A stretch of 64,000 nucleotides of DNA from an uncultured Paracoccaceae bacterium (GCA_947497985.1 CANMIX010000008.1:62001-126000); one strand, 5' to 3'. Positions 26,312 to 34,981 are shown, counted from the first letter of the stretch. The notes: generated by a model not told the origin, from the letters alone. Made by a program: numbers and translations.

Positions 26312-28243
26312 CTAGACCGGGCGCAGGCCGAGGAAAAAACAGGTGCCGCGACCGGGGATAGATTGCGCGTCAAAGGCAACGCCAAGCTCGGCCGCCAATT
26401 GCGCACAGACCGCCAGGCCAATGCCGTGCCCATCGGATGTGTCACCCTTGGCACCTGTGGTTTTTAAGTGCTCAAAATCTTCTATGGCAAAGCCCGGACC
26501 GCTGTCGGCCACACAAAGCCACGGCTTGCCTGCACGGCGGCGCACACCAATGACGATACCTCCCTGGTCGGTGTGGCGGATCGCGTTAACCACAAGATTG
26601 CAGACAATCCGCATCAGTGGCGCGGCCGCCAGGTCGGTGCGCGCACCGGTTGGAACCGTTCGCAGGTCTAACCCCTTTTCCAGAGCTTCCTGCGCAAACA
26701 TCCGATGGACCGAGGCGATGACAATGGCCACGTCGTAATCTGCCGTCTCTTCGGCAGGGGCCGTGTGATCTGAGGCCTCCATATAGTCGGTTGTCAGCCG
26801 GTCAATGTAATCCAACGCCTCTCTCAACCGGGCTGCGGCGTCCTGGGTCAGAGATCCAGCCAGACTGTCGAGCCTGAGACGTAGCGATTTCAGCGGTTGG
26901 CGAATGTCATGGGCTGCGGTGGCCAAGGTTTGTTGCCGCTGTGTCGCCAAAGCCTGGGCTCGCGCATAGTTCTGCTCGGATCCGGCCAGTTGTCGGGCCA
27001 GGTCTGCCTCACGCGACAGGGCTGCCAGCTCGGCCTGTTGGGCTGCATCCTGGGCCTGACGTACCGCCAGGATCTGTGCGGTTAGATTGGCAAGACCGGC
27101 GAGGATCAGCACTACATACAGAAGTTTGGCCGACGCGAGTATCCCCAAAGGGGCAGGGATGGCAGGCATGATCAAAGGGATCAGAATCGCTAACAACCCG
27201 CCAATCACCATCAGGCTGAGCATGCGCGCCACATGCCGACTGGCCGTGTTGGGTCCCGGCGGCAATCGGGTGCCAAGGGCGACGGCGATGCACATGCCGA
27301 TGACCAGAACATAGCCAGCAAAGGCCGCGATTGGGCCCGGGGCAAACAGTGAAGAGAGGAACAAAGCGACGCTGATGGCGGCCAAACCCCATGCAACATG
27401 CGCCGCGCGCCGGACCCCGGCGTGGTGAAATCCAAGCCCCGCCAGCCCATAGCCGAAACTGGCCATGCCCAAAAACAGCGCAAAGCCGACCGCAGATTGG
27501 ATCTGTGGCATGTTGGGATAGGCAAATCGGAACAACAGACCATCCATGTAGGAGAGAAAGGACAAACCGGTCAGAAACAGCAGCGCATACAGCAGGCTCA
27601 TCCCATCACGCAACGCCGCAAAATAGGCGAGAAAGACGCAAATAGCCGCCAGGGCAAAGGCGTAGAACCCAGCCCAACTGGCCACGTCCCGCAGCGTTTC
27701 TGTTTGGGTCGTCGGCGTGTCTTCCAATGTGACATTCAACTGATGCACCGGGCCAAATTTGAAATGCAGCAGCAAAACCTGTGGCTCTGGCTTTGGCAGC
27801 GCAAAGGGCGCCGTCTGCAATCGCCGACCTGCATGTTGCGTGCGATCAAATGGGCGAAACATCGAATAGCTGAGAAGATCGGTGCGATTTTTGCCTTGAT
27901 AGAGATAGACATCAACCTCGCTGAGCATCGCAATATCGATCAAAACGCGGCGCATCTGGGGTCCAAACGCACATAGCTCGACCGCGCCCCACAGCTCTGC
28001 CGCGTGATCTCCCTCAAACGGTCTGGGGGCCACATCCGCGGCAAACCTGCCCGCGCCATAGGCTGCATACATTTCATCCGGATCAGCAGCTGTCCCATGG
28101 GAAAATAGCATTTGCGGCACCAAATCCACAACCGGCATCTGATGTTCCGTGTTGCCTGCGCGTACAGGTAAGACCCAGACCATCATGCCCAAGACCACAA
28201 GGGCGAGGCCCAAAAAATGAGATTTCACAAAGGCGCGCATCAT
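26312..28243 (-). CDS. 7TM-type membrane sensor histidine kinase
   Basis: A 643-residue kinase. ATG 28243 is chosen because GGAG precedes it; the longer frame would run into the EF-hand gene. After a signal-like helix comes a periplasmic 7TMR-DISM-type domain (about 30-180), then seven hydrophobic helices (about 185-400) and a coiled stretch (AQDAAQQAELAALSREADL). The H-box is AAHDIRQPLKSLRLRL. The ATPase has an N-box (CNLVVNAIRHT), DSGPGF, and GHGIGLAV. It should phosphorylate a partner, most likely the LuxR-type regulator at 28762. It lies upstream of the beta-roll gene on the same strand. Confidence 0.9.
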   Translation of the reverse strand: MMRAFVKSHFLGLALVVLGMMVWVLPVRAGNTEHQMPVVDLVPQMLFSHGTAADPDEMYAAYGAGRFAADVAPRPFEGDHAAELWGAVELCAFGPQMRRVLIDIAMLSEVDVYLYQGKNRTDLLSYSMFRPFDRTQHAGRRLQTAPFALPKPEPQVLLLHFKFGPVHQLNVTLEDTPTTQTETLRDVASWAGFYAFALAAICVFLAYFAALRDGMSLLYALLFLTGLSFLSYMDGLLFRFAYPNMPQIQSAVGFALFLGMASFGYGLAGLGFHHAGVRRAAHVAWGLAAISVALFLSSLFAPGPIAAFAGYVLVIGMCIAVALGTRLPPGPNTASRHVARMLSLMVIGGLLAILIPLIMPAIPAPLGILASAKLLYVVLILAGLANLTAQILAVRQAQDAAQQAELAALSREADLARQLAGSEQNYARAQALATQRQQTLATAAHDIRQPLKSLRLRLDSLAGSLTQDAAARLREALDYIDRLTTDYMEASDHTAPAEETADYDVAIVIASVHRMFAQEALEKGLDLRTVPTGARTDLAAAPLMRIVCNLVVNAIRHTDQGGIVIGVRRRAGKPWLCVADSGPGFAIEDFEHLKTTGAKGDTSDGHGIGLAVCAQLAAELGVAFDAQSIPGRGTCFFLGLRPV

Positions 28244-28315
28244 ATGTGGCTCCGGCCAAAAGATACCCCTATCTGAGCGGCGCGCGCGGCCAAACACAAG
28301 GCGCAGGGCGTAAAA

Positions 28316-28328
28316 TGGGGGATCCACC
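28316..28328. promoter_or_regulatory. Second GGATCC-centred motif, upstream of the kinase gene
   Basis: TGGGGGATCCACC, the exact reverse complement of 26290-26302. It lies 73 bases before the kinase ATG and just after the EF-hand stop. Confidence 0.4.
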
Positions 28329-28670
28329 TCAGTTATGCATCTGACCTTCACCAGCCTGATGCGCGTCATCGGCCTGGCGCAGCTCGGCCGGGCTTACGAC
28401 CTGATCGTCATTGCGATCAGCGACACCAAAAGCATAGCGATAGGCCGAAAAGAATCGAATTTGGCGCGCTGTCGGTTGGCCGGTCTTGGCCATCAGGCGC
28501 ACAAAGGTTTTGAATTCGGAAAATTCCAGCAGGGCGTCCCGATTCCGATCTGCCGCCAGGAAGGCCTGCGTCTCATGCGGGGTGGGGTTCAGATCATCGG
28601 CTTGCGCGACGACGGCAACAGGTGACAGAACCAGCGCAACAGCGCAAAACAAATAAACACGACGAAACAT
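28329..28670 (-). CDS. Exported EF-hand calcium-binding protein
   Basis: A 113-residue protein. ATG 28670 opens a signal peptide (MFRRVYLFCAVALVLSPVAVVA, cleavage near AQA); the longer frame has no merit. Two EF-hand loops follow: DRNRDALLEFSEF near residue 40 and DRNDDQVVSPAEL near residue 84, with Asp/Asn at the metal positions. It should bind calcium in the periplasm or outside. It is the first of three minus-strand genes (EF-hand, kinase, beta-roll protein) and faces the divergent response regulator 91 bases away. Calcium sensing upstream of the kinase is a fair inference. Confidence 0.82.
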   Translation of the reverse strand: MFRRVYLFCAVALVLSPVAVVAQADDLNPTPHETQAFLAADRNRDALLEFSEFKTFVRLMAKTGQPTARQIRFFSAYRYAFGVADRNDDQVVSPAELRQADDAHQAGEGQMHN

Positions 28671-28761
28671 GGGCGCGACCTTAGGCACGGTTGCGGGCGT
28701 TGACAACGCATACCAGACACCGGCACACATCTTGGGAGATGTGTTGTGACGGGTAACAAGT

Positions 28762-29409
28762 GTGCGCAAATATACGGCGATCATTGCGGATGATCATGCG
28801 ATCGTGCGGTCAGGCCTGCGTTCCGCGCTGGAAACGCCCGGCCTTATTGAACCCATCGGAATCGAAGTTTTGGGGGAGGCTGCAAATGGGCTGGAGTCCA
28901 TCGCAGCCGTCCGTGTTCACAAACCGCATCTTCTGTTGCTGGACGTGCAAATGCCATTAGCGGGCGGCACCGAAGTCGTGTTGGAGACCCGTCGCTGGTC
29001 GCCCGAGACCAAGATCGTGGTGCTCACAGGAATATCGGCCGTGGGCAAGATTTCAGAACTGTTGGAGGCGCGTATCGAAGGTTTGTTTTCCAAAGCAACC
29101 GAGAATGACGAGCTTTACCGCGCCTTGCCCTTGATCCTGCGAGGGGGACGGCATGTGTCAGAGTATATGGTCAACCTGCTTGAGGCCGCTCCGGAGCGGG
29201 TCGCCTTGACCGATCGCGAACGCCAGACGCTGAACATGATTGTGGCCGGGCGCAGCAACAAGGAAATGGCTACCCTGTTGGGTATCAGTCCAAAAACTAT
29301 TGACCGTCACCGGACCAACTTGATGCAGAAACTCAATGTCCATTCGGTCGCACAACTGATTGCCTTTGCGCTGAAGGAAGGGTTGATCGACCCGAATGTG
29401 GAGCTCTAA
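28762..29409 (+). CDS. LuxR/NarL-type response regulator
   Basis: A 215-residue regulator starting with GTG. The receiver domain (1-125) has the acidic pair DD at residues 10-11 and the phospho-acceptor D61 in LLLLDVQMP; TGIS supplies the switch Thr and the Lys lies in FSKATEND. The C-terminal LuxR helix-turn-helix (about 148-210) reads LTDREREQ-like as LTDRERQTLNMIVAG then NKEMATLLGISPKTIDRHR. It is divergent from the EF-hand/kinase/beta-roll genes and is the obvious partner of the kinase at 26312-28243. Confidence 0.92.
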   Translation: MRKYTAIIADDHAIVRSGLRSALETPGLIEPIGIEVLGEAANGLESIAAVRVHKPHLLLLDVQMPLAGGTEVVLETRRWSPETKIVVLTGISAVGKISELLEARIEGLFSKATENDELYRALPLILRGGRHVSEYMVNLLEAAPERVALTDRERQTLNMIVAGRSNKEMATLLGISPKTIDRHRTNLMQKLNVHSVAQLIAFALKEGLIDPNVEL

Positions 29410-29440
29410 AGAGGCTGCGGGCGGCAAAGGGACCAAAGGA

Positions 29441-30001
29441 TCAAAAATGTCGTTCCATCGCGGCGCAAGCTTGGCGCAAAGTCTCTAACGGGGCTCCGGA
29501 TCGAGCCATGATCCAACCGCCCACATATTGATGGACCAGAAAATGGGACAGGTCTTCGGCATGCGCCGCTTTGTCTGTGTCCTGCAAAGCTGTGCGAAAC
29601 CCAAATTGCATCCGTTGCATTGACCGGGCGACCGCTGTCTTGATCTCGGGATCAAAGGTGGCTGGTCCTGCCGCCGCCGAACATAAGAGACACCCGCGCC
29701 GATCACCGCCCTCGACGGATGTGACAATGTCATTGAAGGTCAAGGCGATGCGGCACCTGCCGGATTTGCCAGGCGTGGTTAAAATCTCGACAGCACCGGC
29801 GACTTCTTTTTGATCATATCGCTCCAAAACTTGCAGGAACAATGTCTTTTTGTCGGTAAAAGCCTTGTACAGGCTGCCGCGCGTTAGGTTCATACCTTCC
29901 AGAAGGTCAGGCAGGGTCGCTTCGCCATACCCAAGTGCCCAGAATACGTCCATTGCGTCGGCCACTGCGGTGTCGGTGTCAAATGTGCGGGGTCTGGCCA
30001 T
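29441..30001 (-). CDS. TetR-family regulator
   Basis: A 186-residue regulator. The N-terminal helix-turn-helix is clear: MARPRTFD, then LPDLLEGMNLTRGSLYKAFTDKKTLF. The C-terminal ligand domain includes GGDRRGCLLCSAAAGPA, the pattern found in TetR members near oxidoreductases (AcuR/NemR-like). No obvious target gene is adjacent apart from the divergent DM13 gene. The region before its start holds a GTGAT-N5-ATCAC dyad and a repeated TCACGGAAA, likely its own operator. Confidence 0.88.
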   Translation of the reverse strand: MARPRTFDTDTAVADAMDVFWALGYGEATLPDLLEGMNLTRGSLYKAFTDKKTLFLQVLERYDQKEVAGAVEILTTPGKSGRCRIALTFNDIVTSVEGGDRRGCLLCSAAAGPATFDPEIKTAVARSMQRMQFGFRTALQDTDKAAHAEDLSHFLVHQYVGGWIMARSGAPLETLRQACAAMERHF

Positions 30002-30013
30002 CCAGGTCTCATC

Positions 30014-30054
30014 TCACGGAAAAAACGGTTCAATGTGATCAAATATCACGGAAA
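30014..30054. promoter_or_regulatory. Operator-like region between the TetR and DM13 genes
   Basis: GTGAT (30035-30039) and ATCAC (30045-30049) form a dyad. TCACGGAAA occurs at 30014-30022 and again at 30046-30054, 32 bases apart, close to three helical turns. The position just before the TetR start suggests autoregulation, and the divergent DM13 gene might share it. Confidence 0.45.
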
Positions 30055-30149
30055 TGGGATTTGGAACTGTTCGGTTCCTAATGTTAGTTCACGCGGCAGA
30101 ATAGTACAATTGGCACGTTGGCCGTAAACCTCCCATTCAGGAAAACGAT

Positions 30150-30548
30150 ATGAAGTCTGCTATCGTCAAATCCCTCGGTGTCGTCGCAGTTGCGATGATT
30201 GCCTTTGCTCCGCTTTCCGCCACGGCTGGCGCGTCCAAAACCCACGGTAGCTTCACCGGTGCAAGCAACCACATCACCACTGGCGGCGTGAAAATCGTGA
30301 AAACCGCCGATGGCGGCGCAGTCGTGATCCTGGATTCCGATTTCAGTCTGGACGGCGCTCCCGATCCGCGTGTTGGATTTGGTAAGGACGGTCGCTTTGT
30401 CGACAGTGCCGACCTGGGCGAGCTGCAAAACCTGACTGGCGTTCAGGTCTATATCGTACCCGCAAGCGTCAATGTGGACGACTTCAACGAAGTCTACATC
30501 TGGTGCAAGAAATTCTCGGTGCCACTTGGGGTCGCCGCGCTGAAGTAA
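30150..30548 (+). CDS. Exported DM13-domain protein
   Basis: A 132-residue protein with a signal peptide (MKSAIVKSLGVVAVAMIAFA, cleavage near ATA). The mature part is a single DM13 domain: GSFTGASNHITTGGVKIV at its start, LDSDFSLDGAPDPRVGFG in the middle, and the ending VYIWCKKFSVPLGVAAL. DM13 has been proposed to carry a redox-active Cys in an electron-transfer role; here that Cys is in IWCKKF. It stands alone with its own terminator, divergent from the TetR regulator. Confidence 0.85.
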   Translation: MKSAIVKSLGVVAVAMIAFAPLSATAGASKTHGSFTGASNHITTGGVKIVKTADGGAVVILDSDFSLDGAPDPRVGFGKDGRFVDSADLGELQNLTGVQVYIVPASVNVDDFNEVYIWCKKFSVPLGVAALK

Positions 30549-30577
30549 ATCACTCACGGAACTTCAGTGTATGCAGG

Positions 30578-30609
30578 CAGGGCGGTCTCTCACCCGACCG
30601 CCCTGTTTT
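30578..30609 (+). terminator. Terminator after the DM13 gene
   Basis: Ten-base stem CAGGGCGGTC (30578-30587) with GACCGCCCTG (30596-30605), followed by TTTT, 30 bases after the DM13 stop. It may also serve the convergent rhodanese gene. Confidence 0.8.
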
Positions 30610-30631
30610 GTATCCGGGTTTGTATCTGGGC

Positions 30632-31228
30632 CTAGGCGGACCATGCCACGCCCGGAGCCAGCCAGTACCCCCAGGGAAGGCCCGCATTGCGCCAACCATT
30701 GATCGCGCGCGCGCCCTGGCTGTTTTTATCTCCTTCGAACCCTTCGGTCAGGTTCCAAACATTCGTATAACCTGCCTGCACAAGTTTACGGACCACGACC
30801 GCAGACCGGCTGCCAGAGCGGCAGGTGACAAACAGCGGATCCGCCTTGCTCTTGCCTGTGTCGCGCAGCAATGTCTCGAACTCCTGCACAATATTCGGGT
30901 TCTGCACCATCTGGTATTGCCCGGTCTCTTGGCTGACGTGATGGGTGGCGACATTTAACGGAATGATCTTGTCCAGACCTGCGGGGTGACCAACAAACAT
31001 GATCTCGATCGGGTCGCGGACGTCCACAAACAGGATCTCAGCATCCTGTTGCAGTGCCTGATGTGCCGCTTTTGGCGATAGATACAGCTCCAGCGGCGTT
31101 GTCTTGGATGCCTTCACCGCTCCGGCCTCAATGTCCGTTGTGATGACCCCGGCGCGGCTTTTGGTTGCGCCCGTTGCTGCAAGGGCCGCGCCCGCGCCAA
31201 TAAATCCTCTGCGCGTGATTTGTTCCAT
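30632..31228 (-). CDS. Exported rhodanese-like protein (Tat signal)
   Basis: A 198-residue protein. ATG 31228 opens MEQITRRGFIGAGAALAATG, a twin-arginine signal with the RRGFIG core. A single rhodanese domain follows: EILFVDVRDPIEIMFVGHP and the active-site loop VTCRSGSRSAVV with the sulfur-carrying Cys, then GYTNVWNLTEGFEGD. It may move sulfane sulfur or act as a periplasmic binding protein. The longer upstream frame is not supported. It converges with the DM13 gene. Confidence 0.85.
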   Translation of the reverse strand: MEQITRRGFIGAGAALAATGATKSRAGVITTDIEAGAVKASKTTPLELYLSPKAAHQALQQDAEILFVDVRDPIEIMFVGHPAGLDKIIPLNVATHHVSQETGQYQMVQNPNIVQEFETLLRDTGKSKADPLFVTCRSGSRSAVVVRKLVQAGYTNVWNLTEGFEGDKNSQGARAINGWRNAGLPWGYWLAPGVAWSA

Positions 31229-31473
31229 CTGATCCGTCCTTCCCGGCGCCGCGGGTCCTGCGGCCATGTTTTGATGATGCTGGACCGATCCGTAACAGCG
31301 CAGACCCACGCCGGAATGTGACTGTGTCACACGATGAAATGCACGCTTTTGTGAGGCCGAGGCGGGCCAGGCGCACGCGCGTTCAGAAGGCGATCTTTGT
31401 ACCCAGCCGGGAGGGGGCGATGGCCGCCCCCGCCTCACGGTTGATCATGTGGACGGCAATTGTATGAGATTTA

Positions 31474-31869
31474 TCAATCCACAATTGGGGTGGAACCGTC
31501 CCATCCCGCACTCTGTGTCGATTGGGTCTTTTGCGTGGGGGCTTGCGTTGTGATGCTGTGGCTTTGTTGCGATGTCGGGGTGATCAAGCTGGTCGTCGCG
31601 GATGCGCAAACGCCATCGAAAATCTTGATATCCGGGGCAGAGGGCAACACGGAGACATTGAACTGGCCAATGGGTCGATTTCTGCAAAACTGGCCCGAGG
31701 CCTGTGCCTTGATTTCCGCTTCCGTCCACGCAGCGCCCGCACTGCCGCTGAAACGCCCTTGGCCGTCGACGTTAAATCGCAATTCATTGACCTGAGGCGC
31801 GCCACCGCAAGCCGCAAGGGCCGCACAGCAGAGTAGGGACAGAACAGGTTTGGTGAAGAGAGTGGTCAT
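31474..31869 (-). CDS. Small lipoprotein of unknown function
   Basis: A 131-residue protein with a lipoprotein signal: MTTLFTKPVLSLLCCAALAACGG, with the lipobox LAAC making Cys21 the lipidated residue. The mature part holds a short conserved-looking segment (VNELRFNVDGQGRFSG, QASGQFC) and a Gln/Thr-rich, disordered C-terminus (TSQQSHSITTQAPTQKTQST). The function is not recognised. It follows accA on the minus strand but is separated by a terminator and a second hairpin, so it probably has its own promoter. Confidence 0.7.
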   Translation of the reverse strand: MTTLFTKPVLSLLCCAALAACGGAPQVNELRFNVDGQGRFSGSAGAAWTEAEIKAQASGQFCRNRPIGQFNVSVLPSAPDIKIFDGVCASATTSLITPTSQQSHSITTQAPTQKTQSTQSAGWDGSTPIVD

Positions 31870-31906
31870 GAAATACCCTTTTGAAATGCGTCGTTCGTTT
31901 AAAAAC

Positions 31907-31934
31907 GCAGTCCGGAAAGCTTTCTCCGGACTGC
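31907..31934 (-). other. Ten-base hairpin in the leader of the lipoprotein gene
   Basis: GCAGTCCGGA (31907-31916) pairs with TCCGGACTGC (31925-31934) around an 8-base loop. On the minus strand it is followed by GTTTTT and lies 38 bases before the lipoprotein ATG. It could be a leader attenuator or a second terminator after accA. Confidence 0.5.
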
Positions 31935-32041
31935 AATTTCTGCACTAGATTTATCTATCTTGCGATGGGACAAAACCTTTTTCTTCAGACGTTAAAGCTA
32001 ATATTTTGCGTGTTTAGGCAATAGCTTTGCGCGACAAAAAG

Positions 32042-32068
32042 AAAACCCGACTGAGGCAGCCGGGTTTT
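32042..32068 (-). terminator. Terminator after accA
   Basis: AAAACCCG (32042-32049) and CGGGTTTT (32061-32068) form the stem. On the minus strand a T-rich tail (TTTTCTTTTTG) follows. It lies 26 bases after the accA stop. Confidence 0.8.
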
Positions 32069-32093
32069 AAAAACACAATGTTGGCAGGGTGGT

Positions 32094-33056
32094 TTAAGCT
32101 GCCAGCCCTTTGGAACCGATAGCGATGAATTTGTCGCGGCGATCTTTGATCAGCGCCTCGGGATCCATATCACTGAGTTCTGACAGCATATCGGCAATTG
32201 CGCCGCGCACGGACGTAAGGGTCGCTTCGCTGTCACGATGGGCACCTCCCAGTGGTTCGGAAATGATGCGGTCGACCACATCCAGTTCCAGCAAATCTTG
32301 GGCCGTCAGACGCAGGGCTTCGGCGGCTTCGCGCATCTTTTCGGCGTCTTTCCACAGGATGGACGCGCAGCCCTCAGGCGAGATCACGGAATAGACCGAA
32401 TGCTCCAGCATCGCGACGCGGTTTGCGGAGGCAAAGGCCACAGCGCCGCCCGAACCACCTTCGCCAATGATGACCGATATCAGCGGCACGCCGATCTTTA
32501 GGCACATCTCGGTCGAACGGGCAATCGCTTCGGACTGGCCACGCTCTTCCGCGCCCTTGCCGGGGTAGGCACCTGCAGTGTCGACCAGAGTGATCACAGG
32601 CAGGCCAAAGCGGCTCGCCATTTCCATCAAACGGATCGCCTTGCGATAGCCTTCGGGGCGCGCCATGCCAAAGTTATGGGTGATGCGGCCCTTGGTGTCC
32701 GAGCCCTTCTCGTGGCCGATCACAACAACCGGCTGGTCGTTGAACCGGGCCAGACCGCCCATAACGGCCAGGTCATCGGCAAAGTTCCGGTCGCCAGCGA
32801 GCGGCGTGTATTCGGTGAACAGCTCGCGGATGTAATCCTTGCAATGCGGACGGTCCGCGTGACGCGCCACCTGACACTTTCGCCAAGGGGTGAGGTCTTG
32901 ATACAGGTCTTTCAACAGCTGTTCCGCCTTGGCGTCCAAAGCGGTTGCTTCTTCGGCTACATCCATCTCTTCATTGGCCCGCGCCAGAGCCCGCAGCTCT
33001 TCCGCTTTGCCTTCGATCTCCGCCAGGGGTTTCTCGAAATCGAGATAGTTGGTCAT
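32094..33056 (-). CDS. accA: Acetyl-CoA carboxylase carboxyltransferase subunit alpha
   Basis: A 320-residue subunit that, with AccD, moves the carboxyl group from biotin to acetyl-CoA, giving malonyl-CoA for fatty acid synthesis. ATG 33056 ([15 protein letters not shown]) is the family's usual start. Signatures are [20 protein letters not shown] near residue 80, the oxyanion-type segment [11 protein letters not shown], and [14 protein letters not shown] near 230. The length is normal. It is a single gene, as usual for accA in alphaproteobacteria, with a terminator after it. Confidence 0.96.
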   Translation of the reverse strand: MTNYLDFEKPLAEIEGKAEELRALARANEEMDVAEEATALDAKAEQLLKDLYQDLTPWRKCQVARHADRPHCKDYIRELFTEYTPLAGDRNFADDLAVMGGLARFNDQPVVVIGHEKGSDTKGRITHNFGMARPEGYRKAIRLMEMASRFGLPVITLVDTAGAYPGKGAEERGQSEAIARSTEMCLKIGVPLISVIIGEGGSGGAVAFASANRVAMLEHSVYSVISPEGCASILWKDAEKMREAAEALRLTAQDLLELDVVDRIISEPLGGAHRDSEATLTSVRGAIADMLSELSDMDPEALIKDRRDKFIAIGSKGLAA

Positions 33057-33175
33057 GGATGCCTCTCCGCACACAGTTTGCGAAGGCTATATGACCTTGG
33101 CCGCACACAAATGCAACCGGGCAGGAGCAGTGGAAAGGAAGGTCACGGGTCAAACAGTGCTTCAAGCCAGCTCCA

Positions 33176-33331
33176 AGGTAGCACTCCCGCCCGCGCGCGA
33201 AGCGTCCTCAGTAGGACGCCTCCCTTGCAGTTGGGCGTAGCGCCGCGCCTACGGCGCGGCGCTACGCCCGAAATCCACCGGTGGTTTTGGCTACAGGCCA
33301 AGGCAGCCGATGGGTGCGGGAGTGCTACCTG
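33176..33331. repeat. MITE-like element: inverted terminal repeats enclosing a 17-base hairpin
   Basis: The 424-base gap between accA and the AraC gene (33057-33480) contains this structure. AGGTAGCACTCCCGC (33176-33190) is repeated inverted at 33317-33331. Between them lies a perfect 17-base stem, 33233-33249 and 33253-33269, with TAC as loop. No transposase or clear target duplication is seen. The flanking 33057-33175 and 33332-33480 show no further gene; the latter presumably holds the AraC gene promoter. Confidence 0.55.
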
Positions 33332-33480
33332 GCAACTCATCATCGTTTTGTATGTTGGGCTGGGAGAAAGGCATGGTTTGCGGGTTGGACCTGTACATTC
33401 AGCAAGATTTGGTAAGCTGCCTTGTGGCACTCCCATCAGAGAAACAGGCCGGGTGCAAATAAGTAAAAGGGCAGTGAGAG

Positions 33481-34380
33481 ATGGCGCGAGATGAAGATAC
33501 AGAGGCGCGGTTGTCCGCATTGGCGCAGGCGACACATCTGCGCAACACCGAGCGGCGGCTTCTGCGTGTAGTGGAACATATCCACACGGCTGCGCCGGAC
33601 GATGTGTCGTTGGATCGTCTGGCTGAGATTGCGGCCATGTCGCGGTTCCACTTTCATCGTGTGTTTCATGCGGTAACCGGAGAAACGGCGGCGCAGGCGA
33701 CCCGGCGCATCCGTCTGCATCGAGCGGCGATGCACCTTGTGCAGGGTACAATGCCGATTGCACAGATCGCCAACGACGCCGGTTACGCCAACGTACCAGC
33801 ATTTTCACGCGCGTTTCGTGCCAGCTTCTCTCTGCCGCCTGGTCAGTTTCGTCAACAAGGACAACTTGGGCCTGCGCCCAGTGTTCGCAAAAGTGGAGAA
33901 CCTATTGTGACTTATGATGTGACTCTTGAAACATTACCAGATCGCCGCCTGGCCGCCATTGCTCATCAGGGCGACTATATGGGGATCGGCAAAACCTTTG
34001 AGCAACTTAGCCTTTTGGCCAACAGCCGGGCCATGTGGCCGCAGATACAGGGTATGGTAGGTATCTACTATGACGACCCTGACGCCACTCCAACCAAAGA
34101 TCTGCGCAGTACCGCCGCGTTGGAGCTGACCGCGGATGCGGAGATTGCGGCGCCAATGGAGGAGAAGAGGCTCACTGGTGGCCTCTCGGCCGTTTTGTTG
34201 TTCAAGGGTCCTTACGCCGGATTACATGGCGCATACAAATACCTCTACGGTGTTTGGCTACCACTGTCCGGGCGCGAGGCCCGTGACGCCCCACCTTACG
34301 AGGTTTATCTGAACAGCCCGGCAGATACGGCACCAGAAGACCTGTTGACCCAGATCTGCCTGCCGTTGGCGGGGCAGTAA
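33481..34380 (+). CDS. AraC-family regulator with GyrI-like effector domain
   Basis: A 299-residue regulator. The AraC helix-turn-helix pair is N-terminal (about 20-125; LDRLAEIAAMSRFHFHRVFH and IAQIANDAGYANVPAFSRAF). The C-terminal part (about 140-299) is a GyrI-like ligand domain beginning YDVTLETLPDRRLAAI and ending YEVYLNSPADT. This is the Rob/BltR-type arrangement, often responding to hydrophobic or cationic compounds. No target is evident next door; the LysE-type exporter converges from the other side. Confidence 0.9.
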   Translation: MARDEDTEARLSALAQATHLRNTERRLLRVVEHIHTAAPDDVSLDRLAEIAAMSRFHFHRVFHAVTGETAAQATRRIRLHRAAMHLVQGTMPIAQIANDAGYANVPAFSRAFRASFSLPPGQFRQQGQLGPAPSVRKSGEPIVTYDVTLETLPDRRLAAIAHQGDYMGIGKTFEQLSLLANSRAMWPQIQGMVGIYYDDPDATPTKDLRSTAALELTADAEIAAPMEEKRLTGGLSAVLLFKGPYAGLHGAYKYLYGVWLPLSGREARDAPPYEVYLNSPADTAPEDLLTQICLPLAGQ

Positions 34381-34384
34381 CAGG

Positions 34385-34981
34385 TTACTTTAACAGAAGG
34401 GCTGCCAGCAGTGACCCCACCAAAAGGGCGGCCATGGCGCCATTGAACAGGCGCAAACGCGCAGGATTGGTCAGGACACGGCGCAGCTGCTGACCCAAAA
34501 CGGTCCATGTGGTGGTGGAGATGCATCCCATCATCACATAAGTGCCCGCCACCCAGAGGATCGCACCCAGGGTGCGGTCCGTCGCGTAAAGGGTGATCGC
34601 GCCAAGGGCCATGGCCCAGGCCTTGGGGTTGACCCATTGAAAGGCGACGGCTTGCAGAAACGTCATGGGTCGCCCTGATGCCTGACCTTCACCGGGCGCG
34701 GCTGCGTTGGCGATTTTCCACGCCAGCCACAGCATATAGACCACCGACAAAACCTCCATCACCCGCACCAGGGGTGGATAGAGGTCAAACAACTGCATGA
34801 CACCCAGGCCGACGGGGACAATCATCATCGGAAAGCCCAGACCAACCCCCAGCATATGCGGCACAGTGCGGCGAAACCCAAAATTGGCACCCGAGGCCAT
34901 CAACATCAGGTTATTCGGTCCCGGTGTGATGACGGTCCCAAGGGCAAAACCCGCGAGGGCAAGGAAGATTTCATAAGTCAT
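34385..34981 (-). CDS. LysE/RhtB-family amino acid exporter
   Basis: A 198-residue inner-membrane protein with about six helices. ATG 34981 (MTYEIFLALAGFALGTVITP) is the family start; the longer frame overlaps the divergent regulator. PGPNNLMLM near residue 23 is the conserved LysE/RhtB motif, and VAFQWVNPKAWAMALGA is also diagnostic. It exports amino acids such as threonine, homoserine or lysine. It is divergent from an Lrp-type regulator across 72 bases, the standard control arrangement for such exporters. Confidence 0.9.
   Translation of the reverse strand: MTYEIFLALAGFALGTVITPGPNNLMLMASGANFGFRRTVPHMLGVGLGFPMMIVPVGLGVMQLFDLYPPLVRVMEVLSVVYMLWLAWKIANAAAPGEGQASGRPMTFLQAVAFQWVNPKAWAMALGAITLYATDRTLGAILWVAGTYVMMGCISTTTWTVLGQQLRRVLTNPARLRLFNGAMAALLVGSLLAALLLK

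Noticed and set aside
33176-33331. Integron attC site
   Set aside because: The inverted ends and stem are present, but there are no attC core boxes, no integrase and no cassette array.
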